From: Chitinophaga silvatica
GTDB taxonomy: Bacteria > Bacteroidota > Bacteroidia > Chitinophagales > Chitinophagaceae
Direction of reading: 5' to 3'
DNA length: 64,000 nucleotides
Assembly (NCBI RefSeq): GCF_003419895.1
Contig: NZ_QPMM01000009.1
Span: 186,001 to 250,000 of the forward strand
This document shows, one piece after another, positions 18,866 through 26,101 of the stretch (positions are counted from its first letter, which is position 1; the number at the start of each line of letters is the position of its first letter). The notes under the pieces are model-generated. The model saw only the letters and a program-made list of their open reading frames with translations. It was not told the origin of the DNA and searched no databases. The position numbers were made by a program, and so were the translations under genes.

Positions 18866-19897
18866 ATGAGGAAAGTAATAATAGCGGCAGCCGGCTTATT
18901 GACAGCATTCTCCTGCCATCAGGCGCCGAAGGCTAAGATTGTGGCTGGTCGACCTGCTTCTATGGGATTTATTGGGGATACGGCGGATGTTGTAACTCCA
19001 ACAAAAGGTGGAGTTGTATTGATTGGAGGAGGAGGAAATGTTGATGGTGCTTTTAGATGGATGATAGACAGGAGTGGGGGTGGAGATGTAGTTGTTTTAA
19101 CTGCTTCCGGAAATGATGGATATAATATTGATATCGACTCACTCGGCAAGGTAAATTCTGTTGAAACGCTAAATATCACCAGTAGGGAATTAGCCAACAA
19201 CGATACTGTTGCGCATATTATCAGAAATGCAGAAATGCTGTTTATTGCGGGTGGAGATCAGTCGAGGTACATGAACCAATGGAGAGGCACTAAAGTAAAT
19301 GAGGCTATCAACTACTTACTCCGGGAAAAGAAGGTTCCTGTTGGTGGCACCAGTGCCGGATGTGCAATTCTAACTGGCTGGTATTATAGCGGCGAAAACG
19401 GCAGCGCAGTTTCCGATTCTGTACTGGCTAACCCGTATGCCGATTTAGTTACAGTTTACAATAATGATTTCCTTCACGCTCCATTTTTAGAAGGAGTGAT
19501 CAGTGATCAGCATTACCTGAAAAGACATCGGGAAGGCCGCCATGTAACCTTTATGAGCCGTATCATTAAGGATGCAGGCATTTACCCTAAAGGGATTGCG
19601 CCCGATGAAAAAACGGCTGTTTGTATAGATGAAAATGGAATGGCAACTATTTACGGAGTGAGCAAAGCCGTGTTTCTGACAACCAGCAATGATAAGGCAC
19701 CTGAATATTGCGAAAAGAACCGACCTTTGGAATGGAACCATGCCGGCACTGCTATTAAAGTTTATGAGATTCAGGGCAGTGCAGACGGTAACGGAACATT
19801 TTCAGTTGCAGATTTCGATCCGGCCAAAGCTACTGGTGGTAACTGGTATTGGTGGTGGATCGAAAACGGACAATTAATGAAGAAACAAGCGTTATAA
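18866..19897 (+). CDS. Exported cyanophycinase (peptidase S51 family)
   Basis: 343 residues, 8 bp after susD. The N-terminus looks like a lipoprotein signal (LLTAFSC, C17), so the enzyme should act in the periplasm or at the outer membrane. The class-I amidotransferase-like fold carries the nucleophile in GGTSAG (S163). Comparison with CphB of Synechocystis finds each known key residue: GGDQ (Q132), DQH (D214, Q215, H216), the three substrate arginines in HYLKRHREGR (R220, R222, R225) and the triad glutamate in GIAPDEKTA (E248). Those arginines bind the polyaspartate backbone in cyanophycinases and are not expected in dipeptidase E. Cyanophycinase cuts multi-L-arginyl-poly-L-aspartate into beta-Asp-Arg dipeptides. 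The next gene encodes an enzyme able to split such isoaspartyl dipeptides. Confidence 0.9.
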   Translation: MRKVIIAAAGLLTAFSCHQAPKAKIVAGRPASMGFIGDTADVVTPTKGGVVLIGGGGNVDGAFRWMIDRSGGGDVVVLTASGNDGYNIDIDSLGKVNSVETLNITSRELANNDTVAHIIRNAEMLFIAGGDQSRYMNQWRGTKVNEAINYLLREKKVPVGGTSAGCAILTGWYYSGENGSAVSDSVLANPYADLVTVYNNDFLHAPFLEGVISDQHYLKRHREGRHVTFMSRIIKDAGIYPKGIAPDEKTAVCIDENGMATIYGVSKAVFLTTSNDKAPEYCEKNRPLEWNHAGTAIKVYEIQGSADGNGTFSVADFDPAKATGGNWYWWWIENGQLMKKQAL

Positions 19898-19909
19898 ATT
19901 TTATTTGAT

Positions 19910-20941
19910 ATGAAAGGTTTTGGTTTTTGTTTTCTAGCTATGCTGATGTTGCATTGCTTTATGCCTGCAACAGCTCAACAGTCCTCTTCTTATGTGTTAG
20001 TGGTTCATGGAGGTGCTGGTACTATTCTTAAAAAGAATATGACACCGGAAAAAGAAGCTGCTTATAAAGCTGCACTGACTAAAGCATTGCAAACCGGGTA
20101 TAAAATTCTAAATAGCGGTGGTAGTAGTTTAGATGCTGTTGAAGCAACTGTAAGAGTACTGGAGGATGATTCTTTATTCAACGCAGGTAAAGGCGCTGTA
20201 TTTACACATGAAGGTCGGAATGAACTGGATGCGGCAATAATGGATGGTAAAACCCGCTCTGCCGGAGCTGTTGCTGGTGTGACAACTGTACGTAATCCAA
20301 TCAGTGCTGCCAGGGCTGTAATGGAAAAATCTGAGCACGTAATGATGGTGGGTCCTGGCGCCGATAAATTTGCTAAAGAAGCCGGACTCGAAATCGTTGA
20401 TCCATCCTATTTCAGAACCGAAAGCAGATGGAGAGATCTTCAAAGAATACTAAGAGAGGATTCAATTAAAGCCGCTCATTCCAATGCTACAGTTCAGCCA
20501 GAAAAATTGGGCATCAAAAACAGAGATTACAAATTCGGAACTGTTGGTGCTGTAGCTTTAGATAAGAATGGAAACCTTGCTGCTGCTACCAGCACAGGAG
20601 GTATGACCGATAAGAAATTTGGCAGAATTGGGGATTCCCCTATCATTGGTGCAGGTACCTACGCTAACAACAATACTGTTGCAGTTTCCTGTACCGGTTG
20701 GGGCGAATTCTTTATCCGTAATGTTGTTGCTTACGATCTTTCGGCCATGATGGAATACAAAGGTCTGAGTGTTCAACAGGCAGGTAAAAATGTGATTAAG
20801 AAAGTTGGAGATATGGGTGGCGATGGAGGGTTAATTGCACTTGATAAGAAAGGTAATATGGCAATGCCTTTCAATACTGAAGGTATGTACCGTGGCGCAG
20901 TTACCAAAGATGGTAAGATAGAGATAGGTATTTATAAATAG
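19910..20941 (+). CDS. Exported plant-type isoaspartyl peptidase/L-asparaginase (Ntn hydrolase)
   Basis: 343 residues with a signal peptide (LMLHCFMPATAQ). The N-terminal half has VVHGGAGTI, GGSSLDAVEATVRVLEDD, FNAGKGAVF and ELDAAIMDG. The autoproteolytic site G210-T211 (KFGTVGAVALD) frees Thr211 as the catalytic N-terminal nucleophile of the beta subunit, followed by TSTGGMTDKKFGRIGDSPIIGAGTYA. The family hydrolyses isoaspartyl (beta-Asp) dipeptides and, more weakly, asparagine. It sits 12 bp after the cyanophycinase gene and ends the operon before a terminator. The simplest reading is periplasmic cleavage of beta-Asp-Arg to Asp and Arg. Confidence 0.93.
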   Translation: MKGFGFCFLAMLMLHCFMPATAQQSSSYVLVVHGGAGTILKKNMTPEKEAAYKAALTKALQTGYKILNSGGSSLDAVEATVRVLEDDSLFNAGKGAVFTHEGRNELDAAIMDGKTRSAGAVAGVTTVRNPISAARAVMEKSEHVMMVGPGADKFAKEAGLEIVDPSYFRTESRWRDLQRILREDSIKAAHSNATVQPEKLGIKNRDYKFGTVGAVALDKNGNLAAATSTGGMTDKKFGRIGDSPIIGAGTYANNNTVAVSCTGWGEFFIRNVVAYDLSAMMEYKGLSVQQAGKNVIKKVGDMGGDGGLIALDKKGNMAMPFNTEGMYRGAVTKDGKIEIGIYK

Positions 20942-20957
20942 TTGTACAACAATATTC

Positions 20958-20993
20958 AAAAGGGCTGATCGAATTTATTTTGATCGGCCCTTT
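20958..20993 (+). terminator. Terminator closing the SusC/SusD-cyanophycinase locus
   Basis: AAAGGGCTGATC pairs with GATCGGCCCTTT (one G-U pair) around an 11-nt loop rich in A and T, beginning 17 bp after the isoaspartyl peptidase stop. It separates the phosphodiesterase gene at 21120 from the locus. Confidence 0.75.
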
Positions 20994-21119
20994 CTGATTT
21001 TAGAGCTTTTACAACAGGTTATTTCTATTATGTTTTGGTTAAGGTCTTTTATGAAGTTTTAGAAATTTGTACTTTACCATCCCCACGTATAGTCATCAAC
21101 GTTTTAATTTAACAGAACT

Positions 21120-22448
21120 ATGAAAAAATGGATATCAATTTCCCTATCGTTATTGGTGGGCTTTTTCGCGCAGGCACAACTTCCAAAGCATGTAGTGTTG
21201 ATAACTATCGATGGGTTCCGGCCCGATTTCTACAAAGATGCAGGCTGGGGAATGGTTAACCTCCGTTGGATGAAAGAAAATGGGGCATATGCAGAAGGTG
21301 TAAACAGCGTATTCCCTTCTGTAACCTACCCTAATCATACTTCCCTGATTACGGGAGTAAGACCTGGCAAACATGGTGTTTATAACAACACACCATTTGA
21401 AGAAAACGGGCAAACAGGCAAATGGTTTTTCTATTACGACAGTATTAAAGTGCCTACTTTGTTTGATGCGGTAAAGAAAGCCGGTAAAACATCTGCCAAT
21501 GTTATATGGCCGGTTTCTGTAAATGCACCTATCGACTACAATATTCCTGATATGTGGGAGGTTGGAGTAAAAGACAGAAGAGCATTGATGAAACGTATTT
21601 GTAGTCCTGTTACCTTATGGGATGAGGTGGTAGCTAATGCAACCGGGCAGCTCAACTGGCAGGATTTTACAATGGAAGGAAATGAGCTGATCCTTGATGA
21701 AAATGTGGCCCGTATGGCAGCATATCTTATCAAAACATATAAACCTACTTTTACAACGTTGCATCTGCCATGTGTAGATCATTTTGAACATGAAGAAGGA
21801 AGAGACGGACTAATGGTAAGAAAAGCCGTAAGTGGAGCAGATAGGGCATTGGGAACTATTATTGAATCACTCAAAAGAGCCGGAATATTTGATAGCACCG
21901 CCATTATTATAACTGGCGATCATGGCTTTATAGATGTGAATACTACATTCTCTCCAAATGTTTTGTTGGCACAAGCCGGATTGTTTCATACAATGAAAGA
22001 CTGGAAAGCAAGGTTCCATTCTTCGCTCGGTTCTACATTCCTCTATCTAAAAGATACTTCGGATAAAGAAACACTTAATAGTGTGGTAAGCATTTTAAAG
22101 AAACTTCCAGCTGCTCAGCAAAAGATGTTCAGGATTCTGGACCGTGATAAACTGAATGCAGTGAATACTAATACTTACGCAGTTTTGGCTCTGGCTGCCA
22201 CTCCGGGTATTATTATAGATGATGCCACTTCAGGCCAGGTTGTAAGACCTGCTAAAGGCGGTACTCATGGCCAGTTCCCTGATACCAAAGAAATTCAGAC
22301 AGGTTTTGTGGCCTATGGCGTTGGTATCAGTAAGGGTGGATATGTTAAGGAGATGGGTGTAATAGATGTAGCTCCAATAATAGCTAAACTATTAGGACTC
22401 TCATTTGAACAGGTAGAAGGAAAAGTACCTCCTGGTATTATTAAGTAA
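21120..22448 (+). CDS. Alkaline-phosphatase-superfamily nucleotide pyrophosphatase/phosphodiesterase (NPP type)
   Basis: 442 residues with a signal peptide ending AQAQ (about residue 20). The type I phosphodiesterase/NPP fold is clear: metal ligand D31 in LITIDGFRPD, nucleophile T69 in FPSVTYPNHTSL, CVDHFEHEEG and GDHGF metal-binding motifs, and a late KGGTHGQFPDT segment. The family hydrolyses phosphodiester or pyrophosphate bonds of nucleotides or lipids in the periplasm; the substrate here cannot be told. It is separated from the cyanophycinase operon by a terminator, and its stop overlaps the 3' end of the opposite-strand SRAP gene by 8 bp. Confidence 0.88.
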   Translation: MKKWISISLSLLVGFFAQAQLPKHVVLITIDGFRPDFYKDAGWGMVNLRWMKENGAYAEGVNSVFPSVTYPNHTSLITGVRPGKHGVYNNTPFEENGQTGKWFFYYDSIKVPTLFDAVKKAGKTSANVIWPVSVNAPIDYNIPDMWEVGVKDRRALMKRICSPVTLWDEVVANATGQLNWQDFTMEGNELILDENVARMAAYLIKTYKPTFTTLHLPCVDHFEHEEGRDGLMVRKAVSGADRALGTIIESLKRAGIFDSTAIIITGDHGFIDVNTTFSPNVLLAQAGLFHTMKDWKARFHSSLGSTFLYLKDTSDKETLNSVVSILKKLPAAQQKMFRILDRDKLNAVNTNTYAVLALAATPGIIIDDATSGQVVRPAKGGTHGQFPDTKEIQTGFVAYGVGISKGGYVKEMGVIDVAPIIAKLLGLSFEQVEGKVPPGIIK

Positions 22449-23193
22449 GTAAAGCAGGCAAACCTTCATATACTGCTGGTGCTATTACGCTGGAATCGTC
22501 GGGTTTTACTTTCCTGACAGAGTTAACAGGCCAGAAGTCGAGCAGTTGTGAAGGTTGTTCGTAATGCAGTACAGATAATATCTCTTCGTCTGTCAGATTA
22601 GGGTTCAGCCATTTTTCGGCCAACTCGTTGGTGAGCATCATTGGCATTCTTCCTGCATTATCACCACCATTATGTATTTGGGCCATTATATCGTTGGCTT
22701 TACGGGTAAGTATGGTGAAGGTAGGAATGCGATCTGGTTTATCGGCATCCCATGAATTGGAGAGCGCCCATAAACCGGCGATGAAGAAAATTTCCTGTTC
22801 TTTAGACTTGATGTAATACGCTACTTTATTTTTCCATCCTGGTATTTGTCGGTATTCAAAGAAACCGGTTGCGGGAACCAGGCAGCGCTGGTGTCTTATA
22901 GCATGCCATAAGGTGCCTGGTTCCAATACTTTCTCACTACGTGCGTTTAGAAACAACTGTCGCTGTTTTTTCACTTTCTCTATTGTATTCAACATTTTAG
23001 GAATTGGACCCCAAACAAATTTATTCAGTTGAAAACCATCCTGGTAGGTGATTACAGGCCATTGAGGGAACGACATCCCTATTTTATGCCAGGTTGCATC
23101 GAAATTGAGATTCAAATCTCCCGCTGCTTTTAGCTGGGGAAGATATTGATGTATGCTTTCTATATTGGCAGTAAAGGCAATGTCGTAACACAT
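22441..23193 (-). CDS. SRAP-family (YedK/HMCES-like) abasic-site sensor protein
   Basis: 250 residues. The catalytic Cys2 directly follows Met1 (MCYDI), which is obligatory because it forms a thiazolidine cross-link to abasic sites. Other SRAP motifs are WGPIP, NARSEKV, RCLVPATGFFEY and the conserved His/Arg region HNGGDNAGRMPMML. SRAP proteins shield abasic sites in single-stranded DNA and were predicted to belong to SOS systems. Here the gene is the last of a three-gene minus-strand cassette after a umuD gene and an unknown gene, 5 bp apart. Confidence 0.93.
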   Translation of the reverse strand: MCYDIAFTANIESIHQYLPQLKAAGDLNLNFDATWHKIGMSFPQWPVITYQDGFQLNKFVWGPIPKMLNTIEKVKKQRQLFLNARSEKVLEPGTLWHAIRHQRCLVPATGFFEYRQIPGWKNKVAYYIKSKEQEIFFIAGLWALSNSWDADKPDRIPTFTILTRKANDIMAQIHNGGDNAGRMPMMLTNELAEKWLNPNLTDEEILSVLHYEQPSQLLDFWPVNSVRKVKPDDSSVIAPAVYEGLPALLT

Positions 23194-23198
23194 AGTAA

Positions 23199-23693
23199 TT
23201 AGTATTTGTCGATCTCCGATAAAGGTACTTTTATTTCTTCATGCAGATATTGTAAGGTAACACACAAATCGCCATAGTGTAATATAAATCCTGTTTTTAC
23301 ATTATCCAGGCCTTCCTGCCCCCATTTCGTTCTGCGAAGTATATATGCCTTGATTTTAGGCTGCAACATATGCAGAATCTGATCTATAGGTTCCTGTATT
23401 ACAGCTGCATATATTTTATATCCGGCTGGTTGTTCTGCTGCCACATAAAGTTTCTCTACTTCTTCAGGATGATGAGTCTGGTAGATATATTTTCTATTAT
23501 CGAAACGGATATGTTGAAAATGCATATTAGCCTCACCTATATTGGTATAGGGAGTGATTAAAAATACTTCTCTTATGTTGGCATCTGCAAAGGTTCGCCC
23601 TGCGGGATAGCTTTGCCTTACGAATAAGGTAAAACCACTCTCCAGCATGGCTTTTAATATGGCCACTGATAATAGTGCTAACGGCTGGGTCAT
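23199..23693 (-). CDS. Uncharacterised protein of the SOS-like cassette
   Basis: 164 residues. I recognise no family. The sequence is mixed alpha/beta with no signal peptide or transmembrane helix. Notable stretches are FTLFVRQSYPAGRTFADANI, IREVFLITPY, HHPEEVEKLYVAAE and KAYILRRTKWGQEGLDNVK. It lies between umuD (31 bp upstream) and SRAP (5 bp downstream) on the same strand and is probably co-transcribed with both. Position suggests a role in DNA damage tolerance, perhaps in place of the umuC that normally partners umuD. That is inference only. Confidence 0.6.
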   Translation of the reverse strand: MTQPLALLSVAILKAMLESGFTLFVRQSYPAGRTFADANIREVFLITPYTNIGEANMHFQHIRFDNRKYIYQTHHPEEVEKLYVAAEQPAGYKIYAAVIQEPIDQILHMLQPKIKAYILRRTKWGQEGLDNVKTGFILHYGDLCVTLQYLHEEIKVPLSEIDKY

Positions 23694-23724
23694 CTTTCTG
23701 TATTTTCTCTAAATGCTCACACTA

Positions 23725-24144
23725 TTATTTACGGATATCTACAATTACAGCGGTTATTACACCCAATACCTGGAAGTCGGTGTCTTCTGTTACTACAATT
23801 GGTTTGTAAAATTCATTTTCAGGGTGTAAAACCCAGGTACGGCCGGATTTTACAAGTCGTTTTACCGTATAATCGCCATCCAGGGCAGCAACAATAATAT
23901 CGCCGGTAGAAGGGCGTAAGGAGCGGTCTACAATAGCCAAACAGCCATCCGGAATATTAGCTCCAATCATACTATCTCCTTTTACCCTGATAATGATAGT
24001 ATTGGTGGGGTTGGGTTGAAAAATGCGGGAAAGATCTATTTCATCTTCCTGATAATCAAGGGCGGGAGTGGGGTAACCTGCCGGAATACCGGTGTTAACA
24101 AATGGTAGGGTTACATTCAACTCACTCAACTTCAATGCTTCCAT
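23725..24144 (-). CDS. umuD: UmuD-like S24 (LexA-type) self-cleaving peptidase
   Basis: 139 residues, the usual UmuD length. The order matches E. coli UmuD: cleavage site A22-G23 in GIPAGYPTPALDYQEDEIDL, catalytic S58 in VKGDSMIGANI, and catalytic K95 in DYTVKRLVKSG. There is no N-terminal DNA-binding domain, so it is not LexA. UmuD is cleaved on RecA filaments and activates polymerase V, but no umuC lies next to it. The cassette continues with an unknown gene and an SRAP gene. Two 13-bp dyads just upstream are likely operators. Confidence 0.92.
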   Translation of the reverse strand: MEALKLSELNVTLPFVNTGIPAGYPTPALDYQEDEIDLSRIFQPNPTNTIIIRVKGDSMIGANIPDGCLAIVDRSLRPSTGDIIVAALDGDYTVKRLVKSGRTWVLHPENEFYKPIVVTEDTDFQVLGVITAVIVDIRK

Positions 24145-24169
24145 CTTTTTACTATATTTTTTGTGAATA

Positions 24170-24205
24170 CTAATAATATTAGCAAAATAAAGCTAAAAAT
24201 ATTAG
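24170..24205 (-). promoter_or_regulatory. Two 13-bp palindromic operator candidates before umuD
   Basis: CTAATAATATTAG (24170-24182) and CTAAAAATATTAG (24193-24205) differ at one base, with centres 23 bp apart. They lie 26-61 bp upstream of the umuD start, where a repressor would block initiation. They could be the LexA-type boxes of this lineage, or sites for another damage regulator. A further perfect 14-bp dyad, TCATTTGCAAATGA, lies at 24227-24240. Confidence 0.5.
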
Positions 24206-24431
24206 TTTGAAAAATACCTTAACAGATCATTTGCAAATGAATTGATTTGATCCCAAAAGTTGCGGTGATAAAGGACTTCAGATCAATAAATTGATTTTTC
24301 CCACTGTTAAACAGGCGCAGCAGAAAATTTTTAAAGAAATTTCAGCACTTGAAATTATTCTTATCTACCTATCAATTGAATATTTGCATCAATGTTGAAT
24401 TATTATATTGTATAATAATCCTTAAACCAAA

Positions 24432-25871
24432 ATGAGAATCAATTTACTGCTGGTATTAACCCTCTGTTTATTTACAACAGAAAAAACGCTTGCTCAAACC
24501 TGTGATTGCAAGGCTAATTTCGAATGGGTAAAGAAAACTTTTGAAGAAAATGATGCAGGTTTTCAATATGCCCTTAACATGAAAGGAAAAGATGCATTTG
24601 AAGCCCATAATCAAAAGATTGCTGAAAAAGTAAAAACAGCCAAAACCACAACAGAATGTGCCAATGTCTTAGATGAATGGTTGCGCTTTTTCAGAAACGG
24701 GCATAAATATCTGGTTGCCAAAAATCCTTCACCTGCGCCTATTCAAATAACCACAGGAACTATCCCAGCCAATTGGGAAACGCTGAATATTGATGTCAAT
24801 GATTTTAAAAAAGAAATTGCAAAGAAAAAAGATCCTGAGTATGAAGGTATCTGGAAAACTCAGGGATATGAATTAGGTATTACCAAAAAGGGAAATGAAT
24901 ACATTGCTTTTGTAATCAATTCTGAAGCTCCCGGATGGACTTCGGGAAAATTAAAATTCAGAATCAATATTGCTACTAAAGATGCTACCTATTACAAATG
25001 GGGTTTTGATGAAGTGAAAACCCGCAATGTGGAGTTTCTGGGAAAAAATCATTTGATTGTTAACAACGTATCATTTAAAAGAGTATTCCCTGAAAACTTA
25101 AAAGATGAACCTAAATTTGAAGAGTTCGATAAGGCCATTAATGCATCTTCACCATACTTCGTAAAACGCAATGCTACTACCTGTTATCTGAGAATACCTT
25201 CTTTTCATGAAGAAAATATACCTATTATAGATAGTATTCTTAATGCGAATAAAAAGCTATTACTAAATACTAAAAATCTGATCATTGATGTTCGTAATAA
25301 TGGAGGAGGAAGCGATTTTACTTATAACAGCATTATTCCATATCTCTATACCAATCCGATCAGAAGAATGGGTATAGAATTTTTTTCTACCAAACTAAAT
25401 AACCAGAGAATGCTGAAGTTAATTGAGAATGAGTATTTCTCGGCAAGTGAAAAAGAAAGATTTAAAAGGTATTATGAAGTGTTGGAAAAACATATAGGGG
25501 AGTTTGTGAATCTTGATAACAAAGTTGTAAATATAGATACGCTTAAAACTCAATATAAATATCCGCAGAATGTAGGAATAATTATCAATGGAGGCTGTGG
25601 AAGTGCAACAGAACAGTTTTTGCTCGAAGCTAAACAAAGCAAAAAAGTGAAACTCTTTGGTGTAACTACCTTTGGCTCTCTTGATATTTCCAATATGAAT
25701 ATGGTAGTATCGCCTGATGGGGAATTTGAATTGGGTTATTGCTTAAGCCGTAGCCTGAGAATTCCCGGTTTTGCGATAGACGGAAAAGGGTTGCAGCCCG
25801 ACTATTTTATGGATGATGTCATTGAGGAGCCGGATTGGATAGATTTCGTCAATGACACATTAAATAAATAA
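24432..25871 (+). CDS. Secreted S41-family (C-terminal-processing-like) peptidase
   Basis: 479 residues with a signal peptide ending TLAQ. The C-terminal half carries the S41 (tail-specific protease) fold: TTCYLRIPSFHEEN, LIIDVRNNGGG, then GIIINGGCGSATEQF with S391 as the likely nucleophile, and FGVTTFGSLDISN. The N-terminal part (about 25-120) is helical and Cys-rich at the start (CDC), without an obvious PDZ domain. Such S41 proteins in Bacteroidota are usually periplasmic or surface proteases of unknown substrate. It is a stand-alone gene, divergent from umuD, with the his leader region downstream. Confidence 0.82.
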   Translation: MRINLLLVLTLCLFTTEKTLAQTCDCKANFEWVKKTFEENDAGFQYALNMKGKDAFEAHNQKIAEKVKTAKTTTECANVLDEWLRFFRNGHKYLVAKNPSPAPIQITTGTIPANWETLNIDVNDFKKEIAKKKDPEYEGIWKTQGYELGITKKGNEYIAFVINSEAPGWTSGKLKFRINIATKDATYYKWGFDEVKTRNVEFLGKNHLIVNNVSFKRVFPENLKDEPKFEEFDKAINASSPYFVKRNATTCYLRIPSFHEENIPIIDSILNANKKLLLNTKNLIIDVRNNGGGSDFTYNSIIPYLYTNPIRRMGIEFFSTKLNNQRMLKLIENEYFSASEKERFKRYYEVLEKHIGEFVNLDNKVVNIDTLKTQYKYPQNVGIIINGGCGSATEQFLLEAKQSKKVKLFGVTTFGSLDISNMNMVVSPDGEFELGYCLSRSLRIPGFAIDGKGLQPDYFMDDVIEEPDWIDFVNDTLNK

Positions 25872-25922
25872 TAAGACAAAGATTAATTTATTGTAATCTT
25901 GTTAAAGATTCTGGAAAAAAAC

Positions 25923-25952
25923 TTTGATTTATCATTTTACTTAGTATTTTTG
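25923..25952 (+). promoter_or_regulatory. Promoter of the his leader and hisGDCB
   Basis: TTTG (25923-25926), 18 bp of spacer and TATTTTTG (25945-25952) match the Bacteroidota TTTG / TAnnTTTG consensus closely. Transcription should begin only about 4-7 nt before the hisL ATG at 25964, so the leader peptide is almost leaderless. Confidence 0.7.
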
Positions 25953-25963
25953 CACTCGAAATT

Positions 25964-26017
25964 ATGATTAACAACATACATATACATCATCACCATCATA
26001 TCTTACCGAAGCGGTAG
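25964..26017 (+). CDS. hisL: His operon leader peptide
   Basis: A 17-codon ORF reading MINNIHIHHHHHILPKR with six His codons, five of them consecutive (25985-25999), ending TAG at 26015-26017. It sits between a promoter and a terminator hairpin upstream of hisG, the classic layout of a ribosome-mediated attenuator. Ribosome stalling on the His codons when charged tRNA-His is scarce would expose 26012-26019 for antiterminator pairing. Confidence 0.9.
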   Translation: MINNIHIHHHHHILPKR

Positions 26018-26088
26018 GCAGGGGATGATTTGTGTATCCAACATATTACATCATCACAAGGGCTTACCGAAGAGGTAAGCCCTTTTTT
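26004..26088 (+). promoter_or_regulatory. His attenuator: pause hairpin, antiterminator and terminator
   Basis: Region 1 TACCG (26004-26008) pairs with region 2 CGGTA (26012-26016). Region 2 extended, CGGTAGGC (26012-26019), can instead pair with region 3 GCTTACCG (26062-26069), eight pairs with one G-U, forming the antiterminator. Region 3 with region 4, AAGGGCTTACC (26058-26068) / GGTAAGCCCTT (26074-26084), forms the terminator followed by a T run to 26088. A ribosome stalled on the His codons masks region 1 and favours antitermination. One that reaches the TAG at 26015 masks region 2 and allows termination. Confidence 0.88.
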
Positions 26089-26101
26089 ATTTTAATCCGG
26101 G

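Noticed and set aside
21120..22448. NPP-type phosphodiesterase as part of the cyanophycin locus
   Set aside because: A clear terminator at 20958-20993 and a spacer of about 130 bp separate them, and its chemistry does not fit peptide degradation.
25985..25999. Run of CAT/CAC codons before hisG read as a simple microsatellite
   Set aside because: It is in frame with an ATG and a stop codon, follows a good promoter and precedes a terminator with alternative pairings, so a leader peptide explains it fully.
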